Positions 44,247 to 56,202 of a stretch of DNA of 64,000 bases are shown in pieces; the stretch's first letter is position 1; each line of letters opens with the position of its first letter. Both the position numbers and the translations under genes were made by a program. The notes beneath the pieces are model-generated. The model saw only the letters and a program-made list of their open reading frames with translations, did not search any database and was not told the DNA's origin. Source of the stretch: Mortierella hygrophila (Eukaryota; Mortierellomycota; Mortierellomycetes; Mortierellales; Mortierellaceae); the NCBI GenBank assembly GCA_015680625.1, contig JAAAXW010000215.1, positions 584 to 64,583 on the forward strand, read 5' to 3'.

Positions 44247-44273
44247 TGTGGAACGTGTGGAACGTGTGGAACG
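44247..44273 (-). repeat. 9-bp tandem repeat in the DPBB leader
   Basis: Three exact copies of TGTGGAACG (plus strand) 30-56 bases upstream of the start codon of the DPBB gene. Confidence 0.8.
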
Positions 44274-46940
44274 TGTGAAGGTGTGGAATGCAAAGTGAGG
44301 AGTGGAGAAAAAGAGAGAGATGTAATTAGGTGTAAAGTAGAGTAAGAGTTGAGAGTGAAGAAGGAAGAAAAAAAAAGATGAAAAAGGTGGCGATGACAGG
44401 GACTTTTAAATGAAGACGAGGATGATTGCCAAGGAAGGGGCTTTACATATGAAGAACGTATATAAGTGCAGAGGAGTATTGTAAAATGAATTAGTGAGGA
44501 TTGAATTGAGGGAAGCAAAGTTTGCTAAATGCATAGTTTGGGGGTGAGGGTGAACAGGGTTACCTTGACCGACCGAGCGAGGCAACGGTCGGACATCCGA
44601 TGCGATGGGAGTCAGAAGAAAAGAATGTGAATGCCAATTCATTTTAATTGTCTCGCAACCACATAAACAAAATAAAACAAATAAACAATTTTCACCATGC
44701 CTATTTCTCTTCCCATTTAACCATTTAACCACTTTACCCGCATGTTTTACCTTTCACCCATCTCCCCTATTGCTCATTTATTGTCCCATCGCATCGCATT
44801 GCATCCATTCCATCAACCCCTATTCTCTACCCCCACTACATCAAGAGGGAAGAAAAGGGAAGGGAAGGGAAGGGAAGGGAAGGAAAAGGAAGGGGAAGAA
44901 GACCAAAGAACAAACAACAAGTGGGACAGGGGGTACCCAGCTCGATCTGGCAATTACTTTCAGCAGCATTTCATTCCCGAACACAAGAAAACAAAACAAG
45001 CGAGAGCCGCAACATCAACTTTTTGGCCTGGGGTCTGATCGCGATTGAATTGAAATGAATAATCAAAACCAGTGGAACACCTTTCATTCATTTACATGTT
45101 TGGGTGTCACTCCATATCTCGTTTCTTGCCCTTTTGTATCTCTCTTTCTCTTTATCCTTTGATCCTATGTCCGCCGAGTGGCTGCAATCAACCCAAAAAA
45201 TATTATCTCATACCTTTCCCCTCTTACGTATCCCTATCCCCTTCTTCATGTTGCTGCTTACGCCTCTGCCATTTGTTCGTTGTCCCGCTGTCCCTGCCTC
45301 GCTGCCTCGGTGTTCCTCTTGTTTTCCTGACCTACCCCTGCCCCTGAAAATTTTCTTTGTTTCTCATACTTATCACCGCGTCGCCTCCTATTGACCTTGT
45401 TTCACCCGGTACTGATCACTACGGGTAATACGCGTCGTTTTCGTGACAATACCGAAGGAGGTGAATGGTTAAGGAATGGAACAAATATAGGTGCAAGAGG
45501 TGGATGAACAAGTGAGCCAGGATGCGTCCTCTTATTAGTTATCGCGTGTGTGTGAATGTAAATACGAGCGTGAGTGGGAAAGTGTATGTTTGTGTATACG
45601 TGTGCTGTCTCCAGTGCAGAAAAGGAGTATTGGTCTGCGCATGATACAGCAGCACGCCGTACCGTATGCCTAATAATCTCAATAAATGAATTATTAAGAC
45701 ATTGATATTGAGGTCGTGTGGGTAGATGCATGCTACAGTATACATTTGCCGAACAGTTCTTCCTTTTCCATCCATTTCTCTCTCTTTTGGAGATATCTTC
45801 TAGTGCTCTCTTTTTTCACATTCGGTATTTCAAATGAAATGAGCGTGGCGTGGCGTGTGTCCTGTTGATATCTCTGACTCTCGCTAAACTTTTCACATCT
45901 CCATCTATCTCTCTTATATCTTGTTGGCTGGCTGTCAATTCACTCTCCCTCAATCGTCCCTCTCTCCTTCCTCTTCCTTTACCGGCTTGCCTTGCCTCGC
46001 CCGTCGGTCGCTTAACTCAGGCGCACCCCCGACTAAGCATCAAACATGTCAATTGTCAACAGTAGTCAACAATCAACAACACAACAACGGCCAAGAGAAA
46101 AAATTGAAAATCCTCACCCAGTTCTTGTTTGTGTTCAGTCCAAACAACTGTCAACGCGGTCTTCTCTTTTGCACTCGCTACCTCTCTAGTTGACATTTTT
46201 CTCTCTCTCTCTCTGTCTGTCTCTCTTTCTTTCTAATTAGTCAACGATTGTGTTGTGCCAAGTGGAGTGAGGGTGATAATGAGAGAGGGGCAAAGTCTGA
46301 GATTCAGTGAGCAAACAAAAAGAGAAACAGAAGACGGGGTATGGAATCAGTGCTCTCAACCGTCCTCCTCTTCATTTTGTTGGTTGTTTTTCATTCCCTT
46401 TGTTCCTTTCCTTTCTCTCTTTCCTAGGTGTTGTTTTGAGTGTCTGTTGTCTACTCACTTCTCTTTCCCTTTGTTCTACTCTCGGTTTGTTTGCGTTGTT
46501 TGTCTCGTTTCCCATTTCCTCCCTTGTCCGTTTCTCTTCCCTTTCTTTCCCTTCTCTTCCCTTGCAGCCCCTCCCTTACCCCTTTACCCCTGTTCTTTTT
46601 CAGTCCATCTTGTTTGGACCTTGAGAGAGGGAGAAGGGATACAGTCATTAACCTTATTTTTCTTTTCCGCTCAGGTCTACGACTCTTTGTGTCATCGATT
46701 TTTTCGTTTTCCGTTGGAAGAAGGAGTGTGAACGGCGCTCGGGCTGGGCTGGGATATAATTCGTCTTTGGGCCTTGGTTGGGTTCGATCTGACCCTCCTA
46801 GCCCCTTCCTCCGCCCTTATCGCTTACCCTAGCTCATAGAAAATGCCTTGAGTATGAACAAAACGAGACTTCTCCGCTTTTTGTGGCGCTTGCGGTCTCG
46901 GACAATTTGCACTTCATCAGTCAGCAGGAATGGGGAGGGT

Positions 46941-46961
46941 AAAAAAAAAAAAAAAAAAAAA
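46941..46961 (+). repeat. A21 homopolymer
   Basis: Uninterrupted run of 21 A inside the gene-poor region, bordered by GGGT and GTAC. No flanking retroelement features were found. Confidence 0.95.
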
Positions 46962-49900
46962 GTACATACGCGAGAAGGACTATCTATCTCATTGGTAAAC
47001 CGAGCAAAGAGAGGCACGGCGCTAAAGAGGAGGAGAGATGAAAACAAATGGCACACCAATCATCAACGGTCGAGTGATGTTGGTGGCCTTTGAACAGCTC
47101 CAGGGCAAGCACGATAGGTGAAGGCGTTTTCTCTCCAAAGGGAACGAAAATCGACGCTAGACCTCCAAGAGCCAAGAGCAAAATAGGTGGACCATGCAGA
47201 AGTGAGCAATAGAAAGAGAAGGAGCAAGAAATGTGCTATCTGGGCTTCGGCGTTTTCAGGGTTCGCGTACTATCCCACCTCTAGTCTGGGTGCACTTTTT
47301 CCTGCTCTTTTCTGCTCAGTTATCTTCTTTCGTTGTTGGGGAGACGGGGATGCAGGTGGGAATCGGCAGGGTGAGTGTGGCATCTATCTGTCAGATATGT
47401 TTTACTAAGCCTTTCGTTCGTGATCAATGGGTGCGTTGGCTTCAGTAGGGGACTCGGTAGTTATCCAAGACATGCGGGGAAGGAGATATGAGCATAGCAG
47501 GTCTGGGTACATTCAACAATCAAGATGTGGATAGGAGGGCAAAGATGCATAGTAGGTTTCGCCTAGAGGTAGAAATCGATCTCCTCTCCTTCATTTTGCT
47601 TGTATGGTGAGTTGGATGGTTGTGGCAGATGTGGTTTTACTGAGCCGTCTTCCTTCCACCATTATCTGTCTACATGCACTTTGCACCCCACTGTACCTTT
47701 ACTATACTTCAGCTATCAATCCATTGCCAATTAGAAAAGTGTCGGCTTTTGGTATATATTTTTTGCATGCGCATTCCTCTAAAGTTGATCTAGAGCAAGC
47801 GAGACAGCAGGTTGTTTACCCTTCTATCCCTGTGAGTACTTTCCATACTCCGCCACTGTTGTTTTTGATGTTGATGTCGATGTTGTTGTGGGCGTCCTTT
47901 ACTTTTTGGCCGGGGTGCATGGCCATTTTGGGGCAAGATCCCTCTTTTTTTCAGTCATTTCAGCAGCACCGCCCCATTCCCGCTAATGTTTGATTTCTCG
48001 GCTATCGTGTCTGATGGATGAGCATCAACAAATGTTGTCGTCCTTCAGTGTCGCTTTGTTCATTTCATCTTTTAATTTAATTTTTATGTCTCTTGACATA
48101 TGCCATGCCTCATGGCCCCTAATCTTGACTAAAGTTATCATCTTTCAATCTAAACACTCTTCTTCAGTGCAGAGTGAACATGAAGTGAACGTAGCATACA
48201 CATTCCTGACTTGACCCGAAAATCAAATGATCAACTATTAAAACAACAGGATGCTTCCAGCATGCGACAAAATCCCTGGAAACACTGTACGTTCCCATAA
48301 AAACAAATACATTCCTTCGACCCCTGTCCTCCTGAGAGACGCTCGTCGCCCTATATCCGCCAAGGTGCCTTGACCAACTGTTGATTTTCTCGTATCCTTG
48401 GCTTCCTTTCCTTCCTCTTTCCAGTCGTCTCAAGGTGGCACAAGACCAACAAAAGCGTTGGGTAGAGTAGATATAAGTTTAACATTCTTTATTGAATGAG
48501 ATAGATGGCATTTATGTTGAACGCTTGTGCAACGATAGTCCTTGTGAAAAAGAGATGGCCTGGGCACCATCTTTACTCCCTTTTTGCTTCTTTCGAATGC
48601 ACCATGAACAAAACAAAAACAACGACGGCGAAAGATAGCAACACACGTCAACAAAGACAACAACTTCATCAGACTGAGACGAAGAGGGTAACCAACAACT
48701 GTTTTCTTTTGGGCACGTCTCTATTGACGCTGTCCTCGCTTCTTTTTTTTCCTCTCTCTCTCTCTACTATCACGCCCTCTCTATCTTCCATCTCCGTCTC
48801 GGCGAAATTTTACGGACACTCGCATCCATTTTTCACGCCGGTGTCTAGTCCGGCCCTCGGCCTACACCTCACTTTTTGCACGCTGCCCCTACCCCCAGGC
48901 CTTGGCGGAGATCCTCCCTCCTCTTCCTCTCCCCAATGATGTCAAAACATATCGTGAATGCTCTCTCCTTGGCCAAACCTCCTCTTTGCTCTCTCACTCC
49001 ACGATGAGTGGTCAAAAAAATCCGCACTCGTCACCTCCGTCATTTTATCAAGAGCATTTCAACCGAAAAAAATGAGAGCACTCTGGGGGGGGGGTTGTAA
49101 TGAACAAATGTTGTCATAGATGTTGGCAAAGGTGGGTGTGGTCAAGGAGTAATATGTCCCGCTCAGGGACTCCGTGTCTCTTTCCGCCTTACAATCGAGT
49201 TATAAGGACAAAGGGACAAGGTCTTTTTTTTAACACACCCCTGCATTGGTCCCCGTTCTTTATCTTTGTCTCTCCTACAAAGTTCCCCAGTCCAAAGAAA
49301 AAGGAAATCGTAAGCGACAACAACTTCCATTGGATCCGCCGGGTTCCTTGCCACTCGTCTTGGCTGTTGCCTCAGCAACATTTATTTTTTTTGACTTCAC
49401 ATTTTGTCGTTTCTACTGGTTAAGTAGAGAGACCTACCTTCATGCCTGTGACGTCTACCCTTGTTCGTATTCGTGTTCTCACAGTTGTTGTTAGAGGGGT
49501 TTGTTGTTGTTTAGCGCCGGGTCAAAACGAGCGAACAGGCCCACTTATCTATGCAACACGACCGTTCGGAGGTCCCTGACCAAAACTAACGCAAAATAAA
49601 ACAACACAACTCAAAAAAAGGAATTCAGCCCTGTTTTGGTTCTTTGTGATGGCGTAGAAGAGGAAGTGCTCTCAACACGGACCACCCTTCGCTCTCTCGC
49701 TCGGCCACCATTTTTCATGTGCTTTGAGTCTCTATTTTCTTTTCGTTACTTTTCTTTTGGCAACAGCACGAACGAAGCGACGGATGGGGTCGAGACACAA
49801 AAAAAAGCGTCAGGGGTATTGGGGAGAGGATTCGCTAAGTGGATGCGCGTCTATCCGAGCGCATGGAAAATAGGAAGAGACACGATATGCTGGGTGGGAC

Positions 49901-50460
49901 CCCGCTCAAAAAACGAGGGGCATGTTGGCATATTTGGGTGCCATTTTCGTATCCGCAGCGTGCTGTTTACTTTCTCACACAAGATGCAACAGCAGCATTC
50001 ATGCGTGTTAGTGATGCCTTGTTGAACTGATGAAAAAGGATAATATCAAATAGCTTGACGCGTTTGATCTGCGTCGTTCTGGACTCCATCAATTTTTCGG
50101 TCACGCTTATGGCGACTGGACGCCTGAATGACGCGCCAGGTCGCGCGCTGCGTTAGATCAGTGATGGACGCGTCTGAATGGACGAGGCAATCGAGGTGTG
50201 AGAACACATATGTCACCTCACGCAAATTCCTTCCTCCCGCCTCTCTTTTGTTCTGTCTGTTTCTCCATTCTTTTCTTCTTTCATTCTTTCCTTTCACCAT
50301 CCAGGCAAAATAACAACCCCATTACACATCCATCTAAGCATCATACACTATCTACTCTCACAAACACTCACATCAAACACAAATACAAACACAGCGACAA
50401 CAACAATAACAACAACACATCAGAAACAACTCCACTATCCTACCCACTCTTCCCACGCTG

Positions 50461-52647
50461 ATGGTGGAGGTACCCCAGCACAAGACATCCAACAATAACA
50501 AAGGCACAAACAACACAACCAACAAACGCTCGACTATCCTCGACGCAGTAAAGGAACTCTATAACGAATTTATCGCTTCCCAACGCCATCAAGGTAGCCC
50601 CATTACCGGCATCATCGAGGGTGAGCTCGGCTCAGATATCGAAGAAGCCATCGACAAGAAGCTTCAAGGCAAGGACCACGAGGACGAGATCAGAGAACTC
50701 GGAAGGATTCTGACAGCTGGCAAGCTTCGAGGACGTACTGACAAGAACACGATGGTAGGTGAAAACAAGTCCGGTGGAGAGCAGCAAGAGTTTCAAGCTG
50801 GAGGTGGGCGTCATCGTGGTACTGGAACTGGAGGTGATTTTGCCTCTTCTGCGGCCGCTGAGGATGAAAACTCGAACACAGACTATAGCGTCAACAACGA
50901 CCGTGACGGCCGTGACGATGACGATGGTGATGAGAAGGTGGTGGGAGAAGAGACTACCCACGACAAGCGCAGCTGTGCTGGTCGCGCGGGAGCGAGCGCC
51001 AAGGTTGGATACGTCGACTCAGCGACGGTAATGGCTCGAGCCAAATTCAAGTATGAAGGTCCCGAAGGATCTGGCCCCTTTGCTGACGGTTCTCTTCCAC
51101 CTGTGTCTACGCCTGACACACCCACACCTGAGCAGCTCGAGAAGGACGACGAGGGTAACCCCAAGTACAGGCTGGGCTTTGACCTTTGGAAAAAGATCTA
51201 CTGGCCATTTTACCCTTCGGAGCAGAGCGTCTTGGCGTCGGTCAACAAGGAGTGGCGGTCTCGGATTTATCACCTCTCTGTCTGGCAAAAGATCTGTGAG
51301 GCTGCTGGTCTGGCCTTGCCTGCCAATGAGCTCGAGGCACATGGCTACGAGAAGCCCAACTATTATCAGTTGGCCCATGAAAACGCAGACATGATTTGTG
51401 AGCAGTGTTACAAGATAACGCGCCCTGCTGGTTCCTTCCGTGCTCTGCCCGTTGCGGTCACAGACGCCGTCGTCCCCTATATGATCCGCATGTGTCACGA
51501 CTGCCGTGTTGACTACTATATCGATCATCCTGAACCTGTCCCCGACGACGTGACTACTTACAAGGCTGGCGAGTACACCGTGACGCCTCGTATGACCAAG
51601 GGTGACGCCATGAAAACTTATCTCTTGAGCGACTCGGACGTTATGTCGCTCCCTTACGAGATTGGTCGCAACCCGTACTTTGGACCCAACTCCTCCATGT
51701 ACCTCATCGAAGAGCAGCACGTCCTTAGTTTGGCTCGTCAGATCCACGGGGGTGATATCGGCATCGCTGCTGCTCGCTCCGATTCTGAGTATACTGGCCG
51801 CAAGATCCCTGAGTCTCATGACGATGTCATCAAGCACCGCCGCAACCTTCTGCGATCCATGTTGCACGATAAGGGGCTCCACTTGCCTGAACACGCAGCG
51901 ATCTGCAGCATCTACATCGAGACTGGTCTCGGTAACCCCTTGGAGATTGTTCAAGAATTGGAGGTCATCGATTGGTTCCATCGCTACACATCGTACGATC
52001 CAAGCCTCGACAAGGCCCACCTGCAGCAAGTCAAGCGGCGCCCTCGAATAAACTGCCGTCGCAGAACTCTCCCCGAAAGCGAGACTCTTATGAGCGCCAA
52101 CCTTGGCGGTGTCGCTGTCCAGTCGATCCAAGACGATATGATGACCGAAGAGGAAGAGGAAGAAGACGACCACCACAAGATGGTAGCCCTGGATGACTGG
52201 CTGACCCACCGATTGGAGCAAGGCCAGTACCGGAGCTATAAGCTCGACCCCGAAGGACCCGAGCGACCTCCCAAGGTGATCTGGACCATGCTGGACAAGA
52301 TCGACATGTCTCACAAGATTCACGAGTTCGCGGCCGAGAAGGTCTATCGGGCCATGGAAAAAGAGAAGCACGAAATCAAACGCGAGGGTGGATTAGACAA
52401 ACTCATCAAATCCAAGGCCCAAGTCCGCAGCCTGGTCGACGCACCCGAGTCCGGCCGTAACTCTGCTAATCGTTCCTCTGAGCTCTCGCGTCAGAAGCGA
52501 CCCAAGACTGAAAGGTCGAATGGCAAGGAGGGCGATCAAGGCAAGGAAGCCCCCAAGCTCTCGACATACATGGAGCATGATCTGGGATCGGACTGGCACT
52601 CTCAAGTTGTCCAGCGGGCCAAGGAGCTGGCCCAGTCTCATCTTTGA
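50461..52647 (+). CDS. F-box-like protein with CxxC zinc segment and XPA-like region
   Basis: A 728-residue uninterrupted frame. Residues 1-190 are low in complexity, with a structured-looking start (ILDAVKELYNEFI). Residues about 236-285 resemble an F-box (LWKKIYWPFYPSEQSVLASVNKEWRSRIY then LSVWQKIC), the adaptor that binds Skp1 in SCF ubiquitin ligases. A four-Cys segment follows: CEQC (about 313) and CHDC (about 344). Then comes RMTKGDAMKTYLLSDSDVMSLP, with IGRNPYFGPNSSMYLIEEQHVLSLA, which parallels the XPA helical region (TKTEAKxxYLLKDxDL, then a KxNPH and a MKLYLKxQ stretch). Later parts are helical and charged, with an acidic EEEEEEDD run and a basic C-terminal region. The start is the ATG at the end of a CAACAA-rich leader. 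F-box call moderate; XPA relation suggestive and recalled, not computed. Confidence 0.7.
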   Translation: MVEVPQHKTSNNNKGTNNTTNKRSTILDAVKELYNEFIASQRHQGSPITGIIEGELGSDIEEAIDKKLQGKDHEDEIRELGRILTAGKLRGRTDKNTMVGENKSGGEQQEFQAGGGRHRGTGTGGDFASSAAAEDENSNTDYSVNNDRDGRDDDDGDEKVVGEETTHDKRSCAGRAGASAKVGYVDSATVMARAKFKYEGPEGSGPFADGSLPPVSTPDTPTPEQLEKDDEGNPKYRLGFDLWKKIYWPFYPSEQSVLASVNKEWRSRIYHLSVWQKICEAAGLALPANELEAHGYEKPNYYQLAHENADMICEQCYKITRPAGSFRALPVAVTDAVVPYMIRMCHDCRVDYYIDHPEPVPDDVTTYKAGEYTVTPRMTKGDAMKTYLLSDSDVMSLPYEIGRNPYFGPNSSMYLIEEQHVLSLARQIHGGDIGIAAARSDSEYTGRKIPESHDDVIKHRRNLLRSMLHDKGLHLPEHAAICSIYIETGLGNPLEIVQELEVIDWFHRYTSYDPSLDKAHLQQVKRRPRINCRRRTLPESETLMSANLGGVAVQSIQDDMMTEEEEEEDDHHKMVALDDWLTHRLEQGQYRSYKLDPEGPERPPKVIWTMLDKIDMSHKIHEFAAEKVYRAMEKEKHEIKREGGLDKLIKSKAQVRSLVDAPESGRNSANRSSELSRQKRPKTERSNGKEGDQGKEAPKLSTYMEHDLGSDWHSQVVQRAKELAQSHL

Positions 52648-55482
52648 GGGCTCCTGAAGTCTTTTGCACCCTTGCTCTCTCCTTTAATTTCTTTTTGCTT
52701 TTGACACTAGTTTTTTTGTTCAACCCATTAACAACAATTCTTGCATTCACACACACTCACTCACTCACTCATTCACTCACTCGCAATTCTTGCTAACTGA
52801 CTTTCGCATATGACACACACGTTCACAGTACACATACGACACACCCATCGCATTAGTTCTTCATAGCTCCACTTCACTTATTGCAAAAAAATCGCATCTT
52901 GCAAACAAAAAAAGGAGTAAAGTTCAAACGAAACGACAAAGCAACTTACTTTTTTTTTTGCTTTCTGGGAGTTGGACAGTGCACAAAGGATTCTTTTTTT
53001 CAATCTCAGGTCCCAACATTGGGCACAATTGTCCTCTTGCACAAATCAAACCATCCCCCACGCCTTACCCACTCGACCATATTGATATCTTGATGGACTC
53101 TCGTTTTCTCGAATCGATTTCTGAACACCATGGGTGTTTGCTTTCTATGGGTCCAATGGGGGGGGGCATGTGACATCTGCCAGTTGAACAATGAGAAAAA
53201 AAGGAGGGCAAAGAAAAGGACCCCAGTGAGGCAGCAAACACGGTATGGAAAGATGAGGAAAGAGAGAATATGAATGTCAAGGATAGAAAAAAAAGGAGAG
53301 CGGTCGAAATTGCGCGTTGGTGTTGGCGAAAAAGAAAATCGTTCTTTTCTTTACCCTCCCTCACATCCATCTCGAGGTGTACACTAAGCGCCCATTGTAT
53401 CGAAAAAAAAGTGCAGAAGCTTTACTATCATACGCAAACTACACTATTCCCGTAAACACTCCACAAAAAGGTCGAGAAGGCATACAAAATTTGTTGGAAA
53501 ATATGTTTTGAGCACCATGGCAAAAACAACCACCATCTTCGCATTTTTCGCCTACTGTTCACATTGAGATGAGCTTTTGAATAGCCAACACATACACACA
53601 TTTCGGCCGGAACCCTAACTTTATGTTTTTTAGTCCTAGTCAACTACCCTAGACAACGCACAAAATCCAAGACCACCCTTTTTGTACAGCACAAGCGTCC
53701 GATGACCTACCCTCTTTGTTCACTAGGAAAAAGAGATATACAAACAAGAATGGTTGTGCAAGAGGGGAAGGTAGAACAAAATAAACCAAGTACAAAGCTC
53801 GCTTGAACCCTACAAGTTGGCAAGAGAGCAGACTTCATGTCACAACATAAGACGTTTTACTCTCCCAAAGATCCAAATAACAATTCCAGCGAAGATATTG
53901 TTAACGAGAGGCGTGCCCAAGGCTTAATTCACAGGGACCAGTAAATGTATGTTTTTTGTCGAAGGAGGTCCACTCATTCTGCATCCGTTTTGTCCTACCC
54001 CATGCCTCTCCCAGACACCAGGCATCGACATCATGAAACAAGGACGACGTTCTTGAGTGTTACCTCGAGTGAACAATGGTAACCCTCGAACCCGAAACCC
54101 CAAGGCGGAAGGTGAAAGAAGTATCCATGATACTCTATGCTGCTGATGGGCGCTTGTTGACTTCTTGCGCTTGACAGTTTCGATGGAAAGGCTGAGAGGG
54201 AGTCCCGAGCGATTTCCATGCTCTATGTCCACTTCCTCCTCAGTCGATCATGCTCTTGCTTCTCCTTAGGGTGAACATCGCTAATCCTATGCTGGCTAAG
54301 AGTGACACAATCAAACGTTAGCTGATGTCACCAGCCCATGTCAAGCTGAATGAATGCAGAAGAAAACGAAACGAGGCAACCCGAATGCCTTGATGCAAGT
54401 ACCAATGGTGAATGAGGGTTGAGAGGGGAGTGGGTCAAAGTTAATAACAGTAACAAGTGTGCATAGTGAAGATGTGAGGGGCCGCTGCGCGAATGGCGTT
54501 GATGTGGTTTTCAGTGGTGTTTGATGTGGTTCTGAACGGAAGAGGATGCCCTTGAGTGGGAAGAAAAATGAAATTCGGCTATCTGAGGGCAATATATACA
54601 AAAAGTTACGTAGAGACAGGGACCAACATATACATAGAAGAGGAGGGATGAGAAAGCAATGCAATAACGAAGATGAACCTGGTCAACCTTTACTGTAAAC
54701 GACAACTATAGTTATCAATATCCTATCTTATGCCTTCCGTCTGTTCAAAACCATCTTTCACAACGGTCAAAGGTCCTAATTCTTTGAGCCTGGGCGAAGT
54801 CGTAAAGCAACAGCAAAGTCGGAACAGAACGAGCAAAGCAGATTACTGAGCCCTTTTGCCTACATAGGGATGATGGTACTCATACCAGTGCTACAGTATT
54901 ATATAATCGTTGTTGGCGGAATCAACCTCATTCGCAACAGCGAATGTTTCGCTTACGTCAATCTTTCAGAGACGCTCATTCCCTTCGACATCTACCCTGC
55001 AAGTTGATTCCGGCATAGCACCTTGTCAGGTGCATCCTTCTCCCTTTTCAAACGACAGATGAGTAACACTGTTAATGCCGCGTTATAAATACGCCGAAGC
55101 CTTCCTTTACCTCAAAATTAAAGCTTCCGCCCCAATCCTGCGGCCAAGGTTTTGCCCAGGCTCAAGTAGACTCCAAGTCCTTGGGTGGCCCAAGGAGGGG
55201 TCATTCCCTCTTTCCTTCCTCTAAAAGCCTGCTGCCAAGGCTCACGTCGGAAGCTAGATAGTCATCTCGACCAGCTTGATAAACAAGAAACGTTAGTATC
55301 TTCTTTATCTAGTGAAAGCTTCACTTCCTGCCAGATACTACCTCAATACATAAATGATAACAACCCACCATGCGTTTCGAACGGCTTTATTTTATTATCA
55401 TTTTTATTTTCTGCAGAGAGCTTCCTACGCCGACCTGCAGGCAGAATCAAATTAGGAAAAGAAGGAGGGGGATGGCGGAGAC
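52648..55482. other. Gene-poor region with inverted-repeat cluster at its right end
   Basis: No supported gene. A CACT tetranucleotide array at about 52747-52783 is flanked by the direct repeat CAATTCTTGC (about 52735 and 52784). A-rich and GA-rich simple sequence follows. From 54917 to 55255 there is a dense series of perfect inverted repeats, listed separately. Confidence 0.4.
54917..55255. repeat. Cluster of nested perfect inverted repeats (possible structured RNA)
   Basis: Arms seen: CGGAATCAAC (54917-54926) with GTTGATTCCG (55003-55012), enclosing CATTCGC/GCGAATG (54929-54935, 54940-54946); GCACCT/AGGTGC with loop TGTC (55018-55033); AGCTTCCG (55122-55129) with CGGAAGCT (55248-55255), enclosing TCCTTGGG/CCCAAGGA with loop TGG (55178-55196). 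No protein frame spans the cluster. It matches no RNA family I can recall (checked against snRNAs, SRP and RNase P signatures by eye). Confidence 0.55.
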
Positions 55483-56202
55483 TTATTCTTTGCATGACTT
55501 GTTGACTACATCCCGTTCTACTCGACGGTTCCACTTCTTGCTCCAAGGCGAAAAAAAGTACTCGATGGTGATATGCTCGAGGATTTTCCTGCTCTCTCTG
55601 TGAACAGGATCAAAGAAGGTGATGTAGCAGCACACAAGGGCCACCGATTCGGTCAATGGCTCCAGAAGAGTACTTGCCTCTGGCTGGATAAAATTGAGAA
55701 TAAGGTCGAGAGTTTCCAGAGAACGGGCACTGACATATATGCTGAGTTTGTCATTGATATAGTGATCAAGGAGTTGGTGGATCGACATGGCTTGGCTGCG
55801 AACAGAGTTAATGACATCCGGGTAGTTTTTGAGGTGCTGATCCAGGTGCTGGTCGTCAATTGGGACCAGGGACCGCTCTGGGTCGGCATGTCGATGATGC
55901 GCCAACTTCTCAGGGTTACCAGGTAGGCGAGAGCAGTCGAGGGTCCCGAGAGTGAGACAGACTGCGCGGCCTAGAAAACCGTCAGAACCACCGAAAAGGA
56001 TGGGACCGGAGACTTCTATAAATCGTTGTCTAACCATGCCGTGCCCGTGTTCAGAAGAGAATGGGGATGCGTCGTTGTCCATGAGCTGAGTAGTTGAGGG
56101 GTTTGGGCGGCCATTCGTTCTTGAGTCGCATGAAGAAACAGGTGCGTTGTCATTTTCGTTGCGGGCGGCAATATAGTTTCGGTAGTGACGCTGGCTGGCC
56201 AT
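55483..56202 (-). CDS. Hypothetical protein, 239 residues
   Basis: Single-exon frame starting MASQRHYRNYIAARNEND. The N-terminal 60 residues are polar and probably disordered. Residues about 70-239 look folded, with amphipathic helices (QAMSIHQLLDHYINDKLSIYV) and a hydrophobic stretch (SVALVCCYITFF). There is no signal peptide and no recognised motif. The frame extends upstream to 56475, but this ATG is preferred because the upstream part is Ser/His/Phe-rich translation of pyrimidine-rich DNA. It could be a lineage-specific gene or the remnant of a larger one. Confidence 0.5.
   Translation of the reverse strand: MASQRHYRNYIAARNENDNAPVSSCDSRTNGRPNPSTTQLMDNDASPFSSEHGHGMVRQRFIEVSGPILFGGSDGFLGRAVCLTLGTLDCSRLPGNPEKLAHHRHADPERSLVPIDDQHLDQHLKNYPDVINSVRSQAMSIHQLLDHYINDKLSIYVSARSLETLDLILNFIQPEASTLLEPLTESVALVCCYITFFDPVHRESRKILEHITIEYFFSPWSKKWNRRVERDVVNKSCKE

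Larger units (their letters stand above)
44218..50460. other. Gene-poor region, 6.2 kb
   Basis: No frame in this stretch combines an ATG start, normal composition and recognisable similarity; most open frames are translations of pyrimidine-rich DNA. Simple sequence includes a GGGAA array at 44857-44884, CT-rich tracts (about 46200-46600), an A21 run at 46941-46961 and a G10 run near 49085. The last 200 bases (50290-50460) are rich in CAACAA/CACA, a typical leader before the F-box-like gene. Lineage-specific small or noncoding genes could be hidden here. Confidence 0.4.

Noticed and set aside
46774..46800. GGGTTCGATCTGACCC resembling a tRNA T-arm
   Set aside because: No matching anticodon, D or acceptor stems upstream.
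46200..46850. Long Phe/Leu/Ser/Pro-rich open frames
   Set aside because: They are translations of pyrimidine-rich simple sequence, open in several frames at once.
46941..46961. A21 run as the tail of a retrotransposed sequence
   Set aside because: No target-site duplication, LINE/SINE body or gene copy is visible upstream.
49636..50025. 129-codon open frame upstream of the F-box-like gene
   Set aside because: It has no ATG start at its 5' end and no recognisable similarity.
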